Part shown: one piece after another, positions 1 to 7,390 of the stretch
How the letters are laid out: the number at the start of each line of letters is the position of its first letter
Numbering within the stretch: the stretch's first letter is position 1
Made by a program: the position numbers and the translations under genes
Notes under the pieces: model-generated
What the model was told of the DNA's origin: nothing
Databases searched by the model: none
The model's input: only the letters and a program-made list of their open reading frames with translations
Assembly: GCF_002025665.1 (NCBI RefSeq)
Contig: NZ_CP018786.1
Span: forward strand, 5,208,001-5,272,000
Length of the DNA stretch: 64,000 bases
From: Chryseobacterium indologenes
Lineage (GTDB): Bacteria > Bacteroidota > Bacteroidia > Flavobacteriales > Weeksellaceae
Direction: 5' to 3'

Positions 1-513
1 GTTCAATTTATGACTCAGCAGAATCACTATTTCGCTTGGTCCATGATTTTTCAAAGAATTTTCAATTTCAGAATAATCTTCATCCAAAGCCAGCCTTGTG
101 GATTCCTTGGAAAGGTGTTTGGCTAAAAAGTGAGGAAAGTATTTTAAATATCTTGCAATCTGCTCAGCATCCTGACGATTATCACCAAGAATAGTATTGA
201 TTTTTATGGCAAAGTTTCTGGTGTCGTTGACTAGTTTTCCCCAAAGTTTTCTGCCTTCCCACCATCTGTCATAAGCCGTATTGGTTCTGAAAACCAGTAA
301 AAGAGAAAGTACAAATCCGAGTAGAGAATGAATCATACCTACATTGCTCACTCCTGATTTTGTGGTAAGATGCAAATATTCAACTTCCAGATACTGAATT
401 CCCCAGGAATATAATCCTACAAGAATCATACTCGGAAAAAGAATTTTTAAGGTATCACTTTTGTGTAAACTGAAAAGGATTTTAATGAAATGTTTGGTAT
501 TGTAGACTCTCAT
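1..513 (-). CDS. Bestrophin-like chloride channel family membrane protein (partial, C-terminus outside window)
   Basis: The frame opens at an ATG whose complement is at 511-513 and runs off the left edge, giving 171 residues. It begins MRVYNTKHFIKILFSLHKSD, has two hydrophobic segments near residues 20-42 and 53-75, and then the motif NTAYDRWWEGRKLWGKLVN followed by DTRNFA, which is the hallmark of the bacterial bestrophin/RFP-TM family (UPF0187). Members are pentameric inner-membrane anion or cation channels of about 290-330 residues, so roughly the N-terminal half is present. Family assignment is from the motif; ion selectivity cannot be read. It is divergent from the cupin gene to the right and has no visible operon partner in the window. 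Confidence 0.85.
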   Translation of the reverse strand, partial: MRVYNTKHFIKILFSLHKSDTLKILFPSMILVGLYSWGIQYLEVEYLHLTTKSGVSNVGMIHSLLGFVLSLLLVFRTNTAYDRWWEGRKLWGKLVNDTRNFAIKINTILGDNRQDAEQIARYLKYFPHFLAKHLSKESTRLALDEDYSEIENSLKNHGPSEIVILLSHKLN

Positions 514-578
514 AAATTCACTTATTACTACAAATATAAATTTTTCATGTGAGCTCTGCTAATTAAGTAAGGAAGTCT

Positions 579-708
579 GAAGCTGGGAGCGGGAAGTTAT
601 TGACGCTGAATAAGAGCTCTAAGTTTTTCATAAAAATCTTTTTATAGAATGATGTATAGACATTTGCAAGACAAATCTTAACTTCTAGCATCCCTCTTCC
701 AGCTTCCA
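579..708. repeat. Imperfect intergenic inverted repeat
   Basis: A GA-rich arm at 579-599 (GAAGCTGGGAGCGGGAAGTTA, 21 positions) faces a partly complementary arm at 679-708 containing TAACTTCTAG and CTTCCAGCTTCC. The match is interrupted by a few inserted bases. It lies in the divergent gap between the bestrophin-like and cupin genes. Similar AAGCTGG/CCAGCTT intergenic elements are common in Chryseobacterium as far as I recall; function is unknown. Confidence 0.5.
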
Positions 709-778
709 GCCATTTTAATCTTAATTTTCTCAGGTTTCAAAAAAACACTATTTTTAGTTCGCATTAAATACAAAATAC

Positions 779-1657
779 ATGATCCTCGAAAACGTAGATA
801 TTGTAAATGATATCAGTAAAGAAGATTTTCAGAAAAATTATTTTAAAAAGCAGAAACCTCTTTTGATTAAGAATTTTGCCAGCCGATGGGACGCTTTTGA
901 CAAATGGAATCTTGCCTATATCAAAGAAAAAGCAGGAGATCAGGAAGTTCCGTTATATGACAATAAACCGGCTGATGCTGCGAAAAGTTCCGATGCTCCG
1001 GTTACCCATATGAAAATGAAGGAGTATATTGATACGATAAAAAGCAAACCTTCAGATCTGCGAATCTTTTTCTATATCATCACAGACAGGCTTCCTGAGC
1101 TGCTGAAAAACTTTACCTATCCGGATCTTGGAATAAAGTTTTTTAAAAGACTTCCGACTTTATTTTTCGGAGGAAGTGAAGCCCATGTTTTAATGCATTA
1201 TGATGTTGATCTTGGGGATTTTATGCATATCCATTTTGAAGGAAAGAAAAGAATCCTGTTGTTTGATCAGAAACAGTCTCCGTTTTTATATAAAGTCCCT
1301 TTATCCGTTCATACCATTTATGATGTGGATTATGAAAATCCGGATTATGAAAAGTTTCCGGCGCTGAAATATGCAAAAGGATATGAAATATTTATGGAAC
1401 ATGGCGATGCACTCTTTATTCCGGGTGCTTTCTGGCATTTCAACAGATATCTGGAGCCTGGTTTTTCACTTTCACTACGGGCACTTCCCAATAAGCCGAA
1501 TGTTTTTGCCAATATGCTGTATCATGTTTTCATTATGAGGTACACAGATAAACTTATGCGAAAAATTTTCAAGGCCAAATGGGTGAGTTATAAACAGAAA
1601 TGGGCTTATAAAAAGAGTTCGGAAGCACTGGGAAAACACATGAAGTCCGGACAATAG
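779..1657 (+). CDS. Cupin_8 / JmjC-like Fe(II)/2-oxoglutarate oxygenase family protein
   Basis: This 292-residue protein resembles the cupin-like (JmjC, PF13621-type) hydroxylases. The iron-binding facial triad can be placed at H140-x-D142 (MHYDVD, in the segment ending MHIHFEGKKRILLF) and H220 (PGAFWHFN), and the sequence between them (EHGDALFIP) is the usual lead-in to the distal histidine. No signal peptide is present, so it is cytoplasmic. Enzymes of this family hydroxylate proteins or small molecules; the substrate here cannot be inferred. The lysine-rich C-terminus (last 30 residues) is outside the core fold. It stands alone, with repeats on both sides, so genetic context gives no clue. 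Confidence 0.8.
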   Translation: MILENVDIVNDISKEDFQKNYFKKQKPLLIKNFASRWDAFDKWNLAYIKEKAGDQEVPLYDNKPADAAKSSDAPVTHMKMKEYIDTIKSKPSDLRIFFYIITDRLPELLKNFTYPDLGIKFFKRLPTLFFGGSEAHVLMHYDVDLGDFMHIHFEGKKRILLFDQKQSPFLYKVPLSVHTIYDVDYENPDYEKFPALKYAKGYEIFMEHGDALFIPGAFWHFNRYLEPGFSLSLRALPNKPNVFANMLYHVFIMRYTDKLMRKIFKAKWVSYKQKWAYKKSSEALGKHMKSGQ

Positions 1658-1714
1658 GCTGTATACCTTAGATTATTTTAACGCAAGGAACGCAAATTTT
1701 ATTTGCTGATAAGG

Positions 1715-1780
1715 GTTCGCAAAGGCGTTTCACTCAGCGAAGAAAATTCGTCAATTGCTAAATGAAATACCTTTGCGAAC
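1715..1780. repeat. Intergenic inverted repeat, 11-bp perfect arms
   Basis: GTTCGCAAAGG at 1715-1725 is exactly complementary to CCTTTGCGAAC at 1770-1780 with a 44-nt spacer. The surrounding DNA (AACGCAAGGAACGCAAA, 1680-1696) is a degenerate relative of the same GCAAA-type unit. It sits between the convergent cupin and GNAT genes and could act as a weak two-way terminator, but there is no T-run; it looks more like a dispersed repeat. Confidence 0.55.
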
Positions 1781-1839
1781 GAAAATAAGAAGCATCAATA
1801 TCAATTTTCTTTGCTTTTTAGCGTTAGATTTAGATCAGT

Positions 1840-2370
1840 TTATTTATTGATAAGCCCGAAGATGGTTGCATCTACGAATTTTCCTTTTTCAAAAAAATAA
1901 TCTTTCAACGTTCCTTCTTTGCTGAAATTTAAAGAAGTCAACAGCCTTTCGGAAGAAATATTGGATGGATCTATGAAAGCATCCACACGGTGAAGCCTCA
2001 TCGTTTCAAATCCATAGGTTAAAATAGGAAGAATGGCCTCTTTCATATAGGATTGTTGCCAGAATTTGGGATTGAGCTCATAACCGACCTCTGCTCTGAA
2101 ATGTTCTCTGTACCAGTTGTGATAGCCACAGGTACCAATAACTTTTCCGGTGGATTTCAGTTCCAGAGCCCATCTGAAGCCTTTTCCTTTTTCAAATTCA
2201 CTGTTAAAATGCTGGATGATGCGGCGGGAGTCGTCTTCCGTCTTGAAGGTATCCAGATCATAATATTCCATAACTTCATCTAAAGAAAAGTATTCAAAAA
2301 GATCTTGGGTATCATTAAAAGTAAGCTGACGCAAAATAAGCCTTTCAGTTTCTAAAACAGGAAATTCCAT
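1840..2370 (-). CDS. GNAT family N-acetyltransferase (RimJ/RimL-like)
   Basis: The 176-residue product starts MEFPVLETERLILRQLTFND, the standard opening of RimJ/RimL-type acetyltransferases (Acetyltransf_3). Further family features are the GKVIGTCGYHNW strand, the AEVGYELNPKFWQQSYMKEA acetyl-CoA-binding region with W and a following helix, and ALEVGF-like end 'SSERLLTSLNFSKEGTLKDYF'. Members acetylate ribosomal protein N-termini, antibiotics or small amines; the substrate cannot be told. Full-length, cytoplasmic. It diverges from mutS with 126 nt between the starts, which holds the mutS -7 box. Confidence 0.88.
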   Translation of the reverse strand: MEFPVLETERLILRQLTFNDTQDLFEYFSLDEVMEYYDLDTFKTEDDSRRIIQHFNSEFEKGKGFRWALELKSTGKVIGTCGYHNWYREHFRAEVGYELNPKFWQQSYMKEAILPILTYGFETMRLHRVDAFIDPSNISSERLLTSLNFSKEGTLKDYFFEKGKFVDATIFGLINK

Positions 2371-2472
2371 GAATAATGTGATTTGATGGCTGAAAAATAC
2401 GATTAATTACTGATAAAGAAAAGTATAGAAGATTAACCCCTAAACAATTCTCTTACCCTGAATTTATTTTTT

Positions 2473-2480
2473 TAAATTTG
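2473..2480 (+). promoter_or_regulatory. Putative Bacteroidota -7 box for mutS
   Basis: TAAATTTG matches the TAnnTTTG consensus and ends 16 nt before the mutS ATG, implying a very short leader. No convincing TTG -33 element is seen about 20 nt upstream. Confidence 0.5.
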
Positions 2481-2496
2481 GGGCTCATTTTTTACT

Positions 2497-5091
2497 ATGG
2501 CAAAAGCAGCGAAGAAAGAAACCCCGTTAATGACGCAGTACAATACCATCAAGGCGAAATACCCTGATGCTCTATTATTGTTCAGGGTTGGGGATTTTTA
2601 TGAAACTTTTGGTCAGGATGCTGTCAGAACTTCTCAGATTCTGGGTATTGTGCTTACCAAAAGAGCCAATGGTGAGGGGCATATAGAACTTGCTGGGTTT
2701 CCACATCATTCTGTAGATTCTTATCTTCCAAAACTGGTAAGAGCAGGAATGAGGGTTGCGATCTGTGATCAGTTGGAAGATCCGAAAATGGTGAAAGGGA
2801 TTGTAAAACGTGGTGTTACTGAGTTGGTTACGCCTGGTGTTACCTTTAATGATCAGGTTTTGAATTCCAAAAAGAATAACTTCCTGCTTTCATTACACAA
2901 AGAAAAAGAGAAATACGGAATTGCCTTAGTGGATATTTCTACCGGAGAGTTTCTGGTAAGTGAAGGAAACCTGGAAAAGCTTTTACACATCATCAATACC
3001 TTTGATCCGAGTGAGATTATTTTCCAGAGAAGCACACAGATTCCGGAACAGATCAAAAATAAAAATGCCTTTAAGCTTGAAGACTGGGCTTTCCAATATA
3101 ATTTTGCCTACGAAAAACTCACAAATCATTTCAAAACCAATTCTTTGAAGGGATTTGGAATAGAAAACCTTCCATTGGCGATTACAGCAGCGGGAGCTAT
3201 TTTTGCGTATCTGGTAGAAGATACCCATCATAATCTGCTTGCCCATATTACAAAGCTTCAGATCATTCCTCAGGAAGATTATCTGATGATGGATAATTTT
3301 ACCCTTAGAAACCTGGAAATTGTTTATCCAAGCAATCCACAGGGGAAATCACTGTTGGATATCATTGATAAAACATCTACTCCGATGGGAGGAAGATTAT
3401 TGAGAAGAAGAATTATCCTTCCTTTAAAATCGGTAGATGAGATCATGAGAAGATTATCTCTGATTGATTTCTTAAACGAAAATGATGCGCTGAAATATGA
3501 AATCTGTCAGCTTCTGAAATCCATTTCTGATCTTGACCGATTAATGGGAAAACTGGCTGCAGAGAAAATTTCACCTAAAGAACTTGGATATTTACGCCAG
3601 AGTTTAATTAATATTCATAAAATCAAAGCTTTATTGCATCCTCATGCAGATGTGTTGGCGTGGTTAGAGCCTTTATTTGATCTTGAAGAGTTGATTAAAT
3701 TTCTGCAGAACCATCTTAATGAAGAGCTTCCGGTAAGTATTGCGAAAGGGAATATCATTAAAGAAGGGGTTTCTGAAGAGTTGGACAGACTGAGACATCT
3801 TCAGAGTAAAGGAAGAGGTTTCCTGGATGAAATGTGTCAGAGAGAGATTGAAAGAACAGGGATTACCAGTCTTAAAATTGATTTTAACAATGTTTTCGGA
3901 TACTATATTGAAGTCCGAAATACCCATAAAGATAAAGTTCCGGATGACTGGGTAAGAAAGCAAACCTTAGTGAATGCTGAAAGATATATTACCGAAGAAC
4001 TGAAAGAATATGAAAACCAGATCCTTGGTGCTGAAGAAAAAATAGGTGTCCTGGAAACATCACTGTACAGAAATGTATGTGGGGAAACGATGATTTATAT
4101 AGATCAGATTCAGGGAAATTCCAATATTATTGCCCAACTTGATGTGGCTGCGGGATTATCTGAACTGGCTGTTTCTGAGAGTTATACAAAGCCTGTTTTG
4201 AATGACGGCTATACCATTGATTTAAAAGAAGCCAGACACCCGATTATTGAAAATGCGCTTCCGCTAGGAGAAAAATATATTCCGAATGATATCTTCCTGG
4301 ATAAGGATTCCCAGCAGATTATCATGGTAACAGGACCCAACATGGCCGGTAAATCGGCAATCCTGCGTCAGACGGCTATTGTATGTCTTTTGGCTCAAAT
4401 TGGAAGTTTTGTACCTGCAAAACATGCTGAAATCGGATTGCTGGATAAGATTTTTACAAGGGTAGGAGCTACCGATAATATTTCTGCAGGAGAATCTACT
4501 TTCATGGTAGAGATGAATGAGGCAGCCAATATTTTGAACAATATTTCAGAACGAAGCCTTATTTTATTAGATGAAATCGGGCGTGGAACTTCTACGTATG
4601 ACGGGGTTTCTATTGCATGGGCTATTGCAGAATATCTTCATCAGCATCCTACACAAGCGAAGACGTTATTTGCAACGCATTATCATGAGCTGAATGAAAT
4701 GACGGTCAATTTCGAAAGGGTGAAAAACTTCCATGTTTCTATTCAGGAAAACAAAGGGAATATTATTTTCCTGAGAAAACTGGTTCCGGGAGGAAGTGAA
4801 CACAGTTTTGGTATCCACGTTGCAAAACTGGCCGGAATGCCTGCCAAAGTGGTCAACAGAGCGAATGAGATTCTTAAAACTCTTGAAGCAAGCAGAACGC
4901 AGGGAAGCGGAAGTACTTCTGAGAGTATTAAAAGAGTCACAGAAGAAAACATGCAGCTTTCATTTTTCCAGCTGGATGATCCAGTCCTGGAGAATATCCG
5001 TGAAGAATTGACGAAAATAGATATCAATACATTGACACCAATTGAAGCTTTAATGAAATTGAACTCGATAAAAAAAATGATTGGAGGGTAA
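2497..5091 (+). CDS. mutS: DNA mismatch repair protein MutS
   Basis: MutS recognises base mismatches and small loops and recruits MutL. The 864-residue length is normal. The mismatch-binding Phe-X-Glu is F34-Y35-E36 within RVGDFYETFG; connector, lever and clamp domains follow. The C-terminal ABC-type ATPase carries Walker A GPNMAGKS near residue 613, the signature region ISAGESTFMVEMNE near 665, Walker B LILLDEIGRGTSTYDG near 688 and the ATHYHEL switch. It appears monocistronic: its terminator hairpin begins inside the last codons (KKMIGG-stop). No defects seen. Confidence 0.98.
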   Translation: MAKAAKKETPLMTQYNTIKAKYPDALLLFRVGDFYETFGQDAVRTSQILGIVLTKRANGEGHIELAGFPHHSVDSYLPKLVRAGMRVAICDQLEDPKMVKGIVKRGVTELVTPGVTFNDQVLNSKKNNFLLSLHKEKEKYGIALVDISTGEFLVSEGNLEKLLHIINTFDPSEIIFQRSTQIPEQIKNKNAFKLEDWAFQYNFAYEKLTNHFKTNSLKGFGIENLPLAITAAGAIFAYLVEDTHHNLLAHITKLQIIPQEDYLMMDNFTLRNLEIVYPSNPQGKSLLDIIDKTSTPMGGRLLRRRIILPLKSVDEIMRRLSLIDFLNENDALKYEICQLLKSISDLDRLMGKLAAEKISPKELGYLRQSLINIHKIKALLHPHADVLAWLEPLFDLEELIKFLQNHLNEELPVSIAKGNIIKEGVSEELDRLRHLQSKGRGFLDEMCQREIERTGITSLKIDFNNVFGYYIEVRNTHKDKVPDDWVRKQTLVNAERYITEELKEYENQILGAEEKIGVLETSLYRNVCGETMIYIDQIQGNSNIIAQLDVAAGLSELAVSESYTKPVLNDGYTIDLKEARHPIIENALPLGEKYIPNDIFLDKDSQQIIMVTGPNMAGKSAILRQTAIVCLLAQIGSFVPAKHAEIGLLDKIFTRVGATDNISAGESTFMVEMNEAANILNNISERSLILLDEIGRGTSTYDGVSIAWAIAEYLHQHPTQAKTLFATHYHELNEMTVNFERVKNFHVSIQENKGNIIFLRKLVPGGSEHSFGIHVAKLAGMPAKVVNRANEILKTLEASRTQGSGSTSESIKRVTEENMQLSFFQLDDPVLENIREELTKIDINTLTPIEALMKLNSIKKMIGG

Positions 5092-5107
5092 TCCAATCAT
5101 TTTTTTT
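5071..5107. terminator. Bidirectional terminator overlapping the mutS stop codon
   Basis: ATGATTGGA (5077-5085) pairs with TCCAATCAT (5092-5100) around a loop that contains the mutS TAA (5089-5091). A run of seven T follows on the + strand and seven A precede, so it can also end the minus-strand peptide gene at 5126-5293. Confidence 0.85.
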
Positions 5108-5125
5108 ACTATTATTCTATATTAA

Positions 5126-5293
5126 TTAGCAGCAGAATCCATCCTGCATCCCCGGAACACCATATCGTTCTTCTCCGGTATGAGGATCTGTACAGCTTAT
5201 TACTCTTGGGCATACAGGTCTGTTTGCTCCACCGCTGATCTCTTTCAGCTCAATTTTACTCAATTTTCTTTTCTGATTTTTTAAATTTTTCAT
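5126..5293 (-). CDS. GG-leader, CC-terminal bacteriocin-like small peptide (copy 1)
   Basis: A 55-residue frame, start complement at 5291-5293. The leader MKNLKNQKRKLSKIELKEI is followed by SGG and a core containing two further Cys and the C-terminus DGFCC. The leader pattern (basic N-terminus, L-x-K-x-E-L-K-x-I, then a small residue plus GG) is that of the bacteriocin-like/ComC-type peptides exported by C39-peptidase ABC transporters. Two paralogues lie just to the right, with matching leader and matching Cys-Cys end. A terminator (5394-5421) separates it from those two, so it probably has its own promoter; an AT-rich stretch with TATTTTG on the minus strand lies upstream but is not a clean box. 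No transporter or modification enzyme is adjacent. Confidence 0.75.
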   Translation of the reverse strand: MKNLKNQKRKLSKIELKEISGGANRPVCPRVISCTDPHTGEERYGVPGMQDGFCC

Positions 5294-5393
5294 AATAATT
5301 TTAATTTGGTAAAAGCTAATTTACAAGATATTTTATTATGTTCAAAATATTGTGAGTCAAATTGTTAACTTTTTTAGAAGAGAATCTGTTTTA

Positions 5394-5421
5394 TAAAAAA
5401 AGATTGAGGGCGGCCTCAATC
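5394..5421 (-). terminator. Terminator after CC-peptide copy 2
   Basis: GATTGAGG (5402-5409) pairs with CCTCAATC (5414-5421); on the minus strand the stem is followed by seven T (5395-5401). It ends the two-gene peptide transcript from the right. Confidence 0.85.
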
Positions 5422-5450
5422 CTTATTTATCTAACAAAGTGTATGGGATC

Positions 5451-5606
5451 CTAACAGCAATAGCCGTTTTTGTCACCAGCTCCAAGCTGCCATTCTTCAA
5501 ATTCTCCTCTGCGGCAGAATCCGTCCCAGCATACTCTGCCATTTCCTGTAATTTCTTTTAACTCACTTTTTGTCAGTTTTCTTTTTTGAATATTTGATTT
5601 TTTCAT
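5451..5606 (-). CDS. CC-terminal bacteriocin-like small peptide (copy 2)
   Basis: A 51-residue frame with ATG complement at 5604-5606, too short for usual gene calling. The leader MKKSNIQKRKLTKSELKEIT aligns with copies 1 and 3, but the expected Gly-Gly is Gly-Asn here (ITGNGRVCW). The core has CWDGFCRRGE, nearly the same as CWEGLCRVRG in copy 3, and ends GYCC. The start lies 44 nt downstream of copy 3's stop, so the two are almost certainly cotranscribed. The altered GG site may weaken or shift processing. Function unknown; it could be a secreted toxin, signal or RiPP precursor, or an unmodified peptide. Confidence 0.72.
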   Translation of the reverse strand: MKKSNIQKRKLTKSELKEITGNGRVCWDGFCRRGEFEEWQLGAGDKNGYCC

Positions 5607-5650
5607 GATGATTTGTTTTGGTTATTGTTTTTAGTTTTAAGTGTGTTGGA

Positions 5651-5812
5651 TTAGCAGCAAAATCCGGTGCTGTCTAAAGGTCCTATAGTATATTCATCAT
5701 CTGTTCCTCTTACCCTGCAAAGACCTTCCCAGCATATCCCAGGTCCATTTCCTCCTGTGATATTTTTCAATGCTTTTTTAGTCAGTTTTTTCTGATGGTT
5801 TAATTTTTTCAT
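5651..5812 (-). CDS. GG-leader, CC-terminal bacteriocin-like small peptide (copy 3)
   Basis: The 53-residue product MKKLNHQKKLTKKALKNITG continues with GNGPGICWEGLCRVRG, a short acidic stretch, and ends STGFCC. I choose the ATG at 5812; an in-frame ATG at 5833 would add MNQTKNT, but a TATATTTG box at 5836-5843 puts the transcription start at or after that codon. The GG at residues 20-21 would give a 32-residue mature peptide with four Cys. It is first in a two-gene unit with copy 2. No immunity or transport gene is adjacent. Confidence 0.78.
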   Translation of the reverse strand: MKKLNHQKKLTKKALKNITGGNGPGICWEGLCRVRGTDDEYTIGPLDSTGFCC

Positions 5813-5835
5813 GGTATTTTTAGTTTGATTCAACT

Positions 5836-5843
5836 CAAATATA
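5836..5843 (-). promoter_or_regulatory. Putative -7 box for the CC-peptide pair
   Basis: On the minus strand this reads TATATTTG, a match to TAnnTTTG, ending 23 nt before the ATG at 5812. The -33 region shows no clear TTG. Confidence 0.55.
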
Positions 5844-5897
5844 TAAAAATCATCTATATAATTCTATTACTTGTGAAAAAATTAACATGTCTGTAAA

Positions 5898-5920
5898 AAA
5901 AAGAGCCTCAGCGGCTCTTT
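5898..5920 (-). terminator. Terminator after lipoprotein gene 5925-6764
   Basis: AAAGAGCC (5900-5907) pairs with GGCTCTTT (5913-5920), with a T-run on the minus strand (A-run 5895-5902). Confidence 0.85.
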
Positions 5921-5924
5921 TGTA

Positions 5925-6764
5925 TTATAAATGATTGTATTCGTAAGTATTAACGTCTGTGGAACCTGTAGTTGTGGTCCCGTTTTTATCATAATAGCTT
6001 CGGATTTCTTTGGTAGGATAACCGCTGGAATTATATTCGAAATTAGATTTGAATATGGTCCATTCAGTTCCAGTTCCGTTATTATAGCTGATGATGTGGT
6101 TGTAGCTTAATGTATTGTGGGCAGATCCACTTTCATCTTCATTATCAATAATTTTTAAATACCCTGTTATATTTTTTAAAGGAGCATTTTTGGAGTCATA
6201 TACTACTGTTTTTAAGGTAGAGGATGCAGTCTCAGTAGTATTATTCTGAGTTCTTGAAAGAGTACCAGTCCAGCTGCTCATCGAACCATCAGCATTCAAA
6301 ATTGCATTTCTGGTTTCACTTCTTGTTGATGATGAAGTAGTGGCTGTATATACAATTTTTACATTGTTATTGGCCTGATAGGTATAGTTGGACTCTGAAT
6401 TCCAAGCTCCTCCGAAATCAGTTCCTGAGATTGTTTTTTTGATGAGCCTGTTATTGCTGTCATAAGTAAATTTAGTATTAAGAGAAGTGTTTGAACCGTT
6501 CACTACAGATTGTGTTATCAGATCACCTGAATAGAGAAATGTAGTTACGCTTCCTTCTGTGATATTCTTGATCTGAGAAATTTTTGATCCGTTATAGGTA
6601 AACGTTAAAACATCTCCATCCATAGTCATTTTGGTTACCAAAACTGGATCATTGTTGTTATTGTTTCCGTTATTACCTGTTGAAGTATCATCGTCATTGC
6701 TGCTTGTGCATGATGCCAAAAAGAAAATTGGCAGAAGTAAATAAGTTTTTTTCATGGTTTTCAT
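5925..6764 (-). CDS. Exported lipoprotein with YD-repeat-like strands, function unknown
   Basis: The 279-residue protein has a lipoprotein signal: LLLPIFFLASC with the lipobox Cys at about residue 19, followed by SSNDDD and an Asn-rich linker, the acidic start typical of surface-exposed lipoproteins in Bacteroidota. The body repeats short beta patterns such as LTFTYNGSKISQIK, TFLYSGDLITQ and FTYDSNNRLIKKT, resembling YD/RHS-type repeats but without a toxin C-terminus. An in-frame ATG three codons in (MKKTYLLL) is an alternative start. It stands alone upstream of the CC-peptide genes with its own terminator; I cannot assign a function. Confidence 0.75.
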   Translation of the reverse strand: MKTMKKTYLLLPIFFLASCTSSNDDDTSTGNNGNNNNNDPVLVTKMTMDGDVLTFTYNGSKISQIKNITEGSVTTFLYSGDLITQSVVNGSNTSLNTKFTYDSNNRLIKKTISGTDFGGAWNSESNYTYQANNNVKIVYTATTSSSTRSETRNAILNADGSMSSWTGTLSRTQNNTTETASSTLKTVVYDSKNAPLKNITGYLKIIDNEDESGSAHNTLSYNHIISYNNGTGTEWTIFKSNFEYNSSGYPTKEIRSYYDKNGTTTTGSTDVNTYEYNHL

Positions 6765-6847
6765 TTAAGGCTGTAAAAATATCAAAAAAATGAATCAGTG
6801 ACCAAAAAAATGTTTATTTGTAAAAGATTTACAGAATTGATGAATTT

Positions 6848-6855
6848 TATTTTTG
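6848..6855 (+). promoter_or_regulatory. Putative -7 box for the thioredoxin-fold pair
   Basis: TATTTTTG fits TAnnTTTG and lies 35 nt upstream of the ATG at 6891. It falls inside a longer in-frame extension, which argues for the inner start. Confidence 0.45.
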
Positions 6856-6890
6856 TATATTGTTGGATTGTAGTTGTTTATATCTTGATA

Positions 6891-7379
6891 ATGAAAAATA
6901 TAATAAAAATATTAACACTGTTTTTATTCTGTACGGTTTTTAAAGCCCAACAAACAAGTGTTTCTGTACTAAAATATGAAGATCTGGAGAAGAGAATTCA
7001 ACAGGAAAAAGATAAATTGCTTGTGGTCAACTTCTGGTCTACAACCTGTGGTCCGTGTGTAAAAGAGCTGCCACATTTTATGGATGTTAATGCAAAATAT
7101 ACAGATAATCAGAAGTATAAGATGATTTTGGTTTCACTGGACAGATTGGCTGATAAAGAAAGAGTCCTGAAATTCATTAAAAATAAAAATCTAACCGCTG
7201 AAGTACTTTTGTTAGATGATATCAAAAGGATGAACACCTGGATTCCAAGATTTGAAAAAGACTGGGACGGAAATATTCCGGTAACGTTATTCTACAAAAA
7301 CGGATTAAAAATCCATTTCAATGACGGTGAAATGAGCAAAGAAGATCTGGAAAAAACAATTAAAGAAAACCTCCAATAA
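6891..7379 (+). CDS. Exported thioredoxin-like (TlpA/redoxin) protein
   Basis: From the ATG at 6891 the product is 162 residues with signal peptide MKNIIKILTLFLFCTVFKAQ, then a thioredoxin fold with the redox motif WSTTCGPCVKELP. The second half (KMILVSLDRLADKERVLKFIK, GNIPVTLFYKNG with the cis-Pro) is typical of TlpA/ResA-like periplasmic thiol-disulfide enzymes. The frame can be extended to 6798, but this adds a second hydrophobic stretch ahead of the signal peptide and crosses a TAnnTTTG box, so I reject that start. It lies 11 nt before a second thioredoxin-fold gene, implying a two-gene operon. Partner proteins unknown. Confidence 0.85.
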   Translation: MKNIIKILTLFLFCTVFKAQQTSVSVLKYEDLEKRIQQEKDKLLVVNFWSTTCGPCVKELPHFMDVNAKYTDNQKYKMILVSLDRLADKERVLKFIKNKNLTAEVLLLDDIKRMNTWIPRFEKDWDGNIPVTLFYKNGLKIHFNDGEMSKEDLEKTIKENLQ

Positions 7380-7390
7380 ATAATTAAATT

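Noticed and set aside
4743..5096. 117-codon minus-strand frame opposite the end of mutS
   Set aside because: Shadow of mutS; its start would lie inside the bidirectional terminator.
6798..6890. N-terminal extension of the thioredoxin-like gene
   Set aside because: It would put a second hydrophobic stretch before a clear signal peptide and crosses a TAnnTTTG box at 6848-6855.
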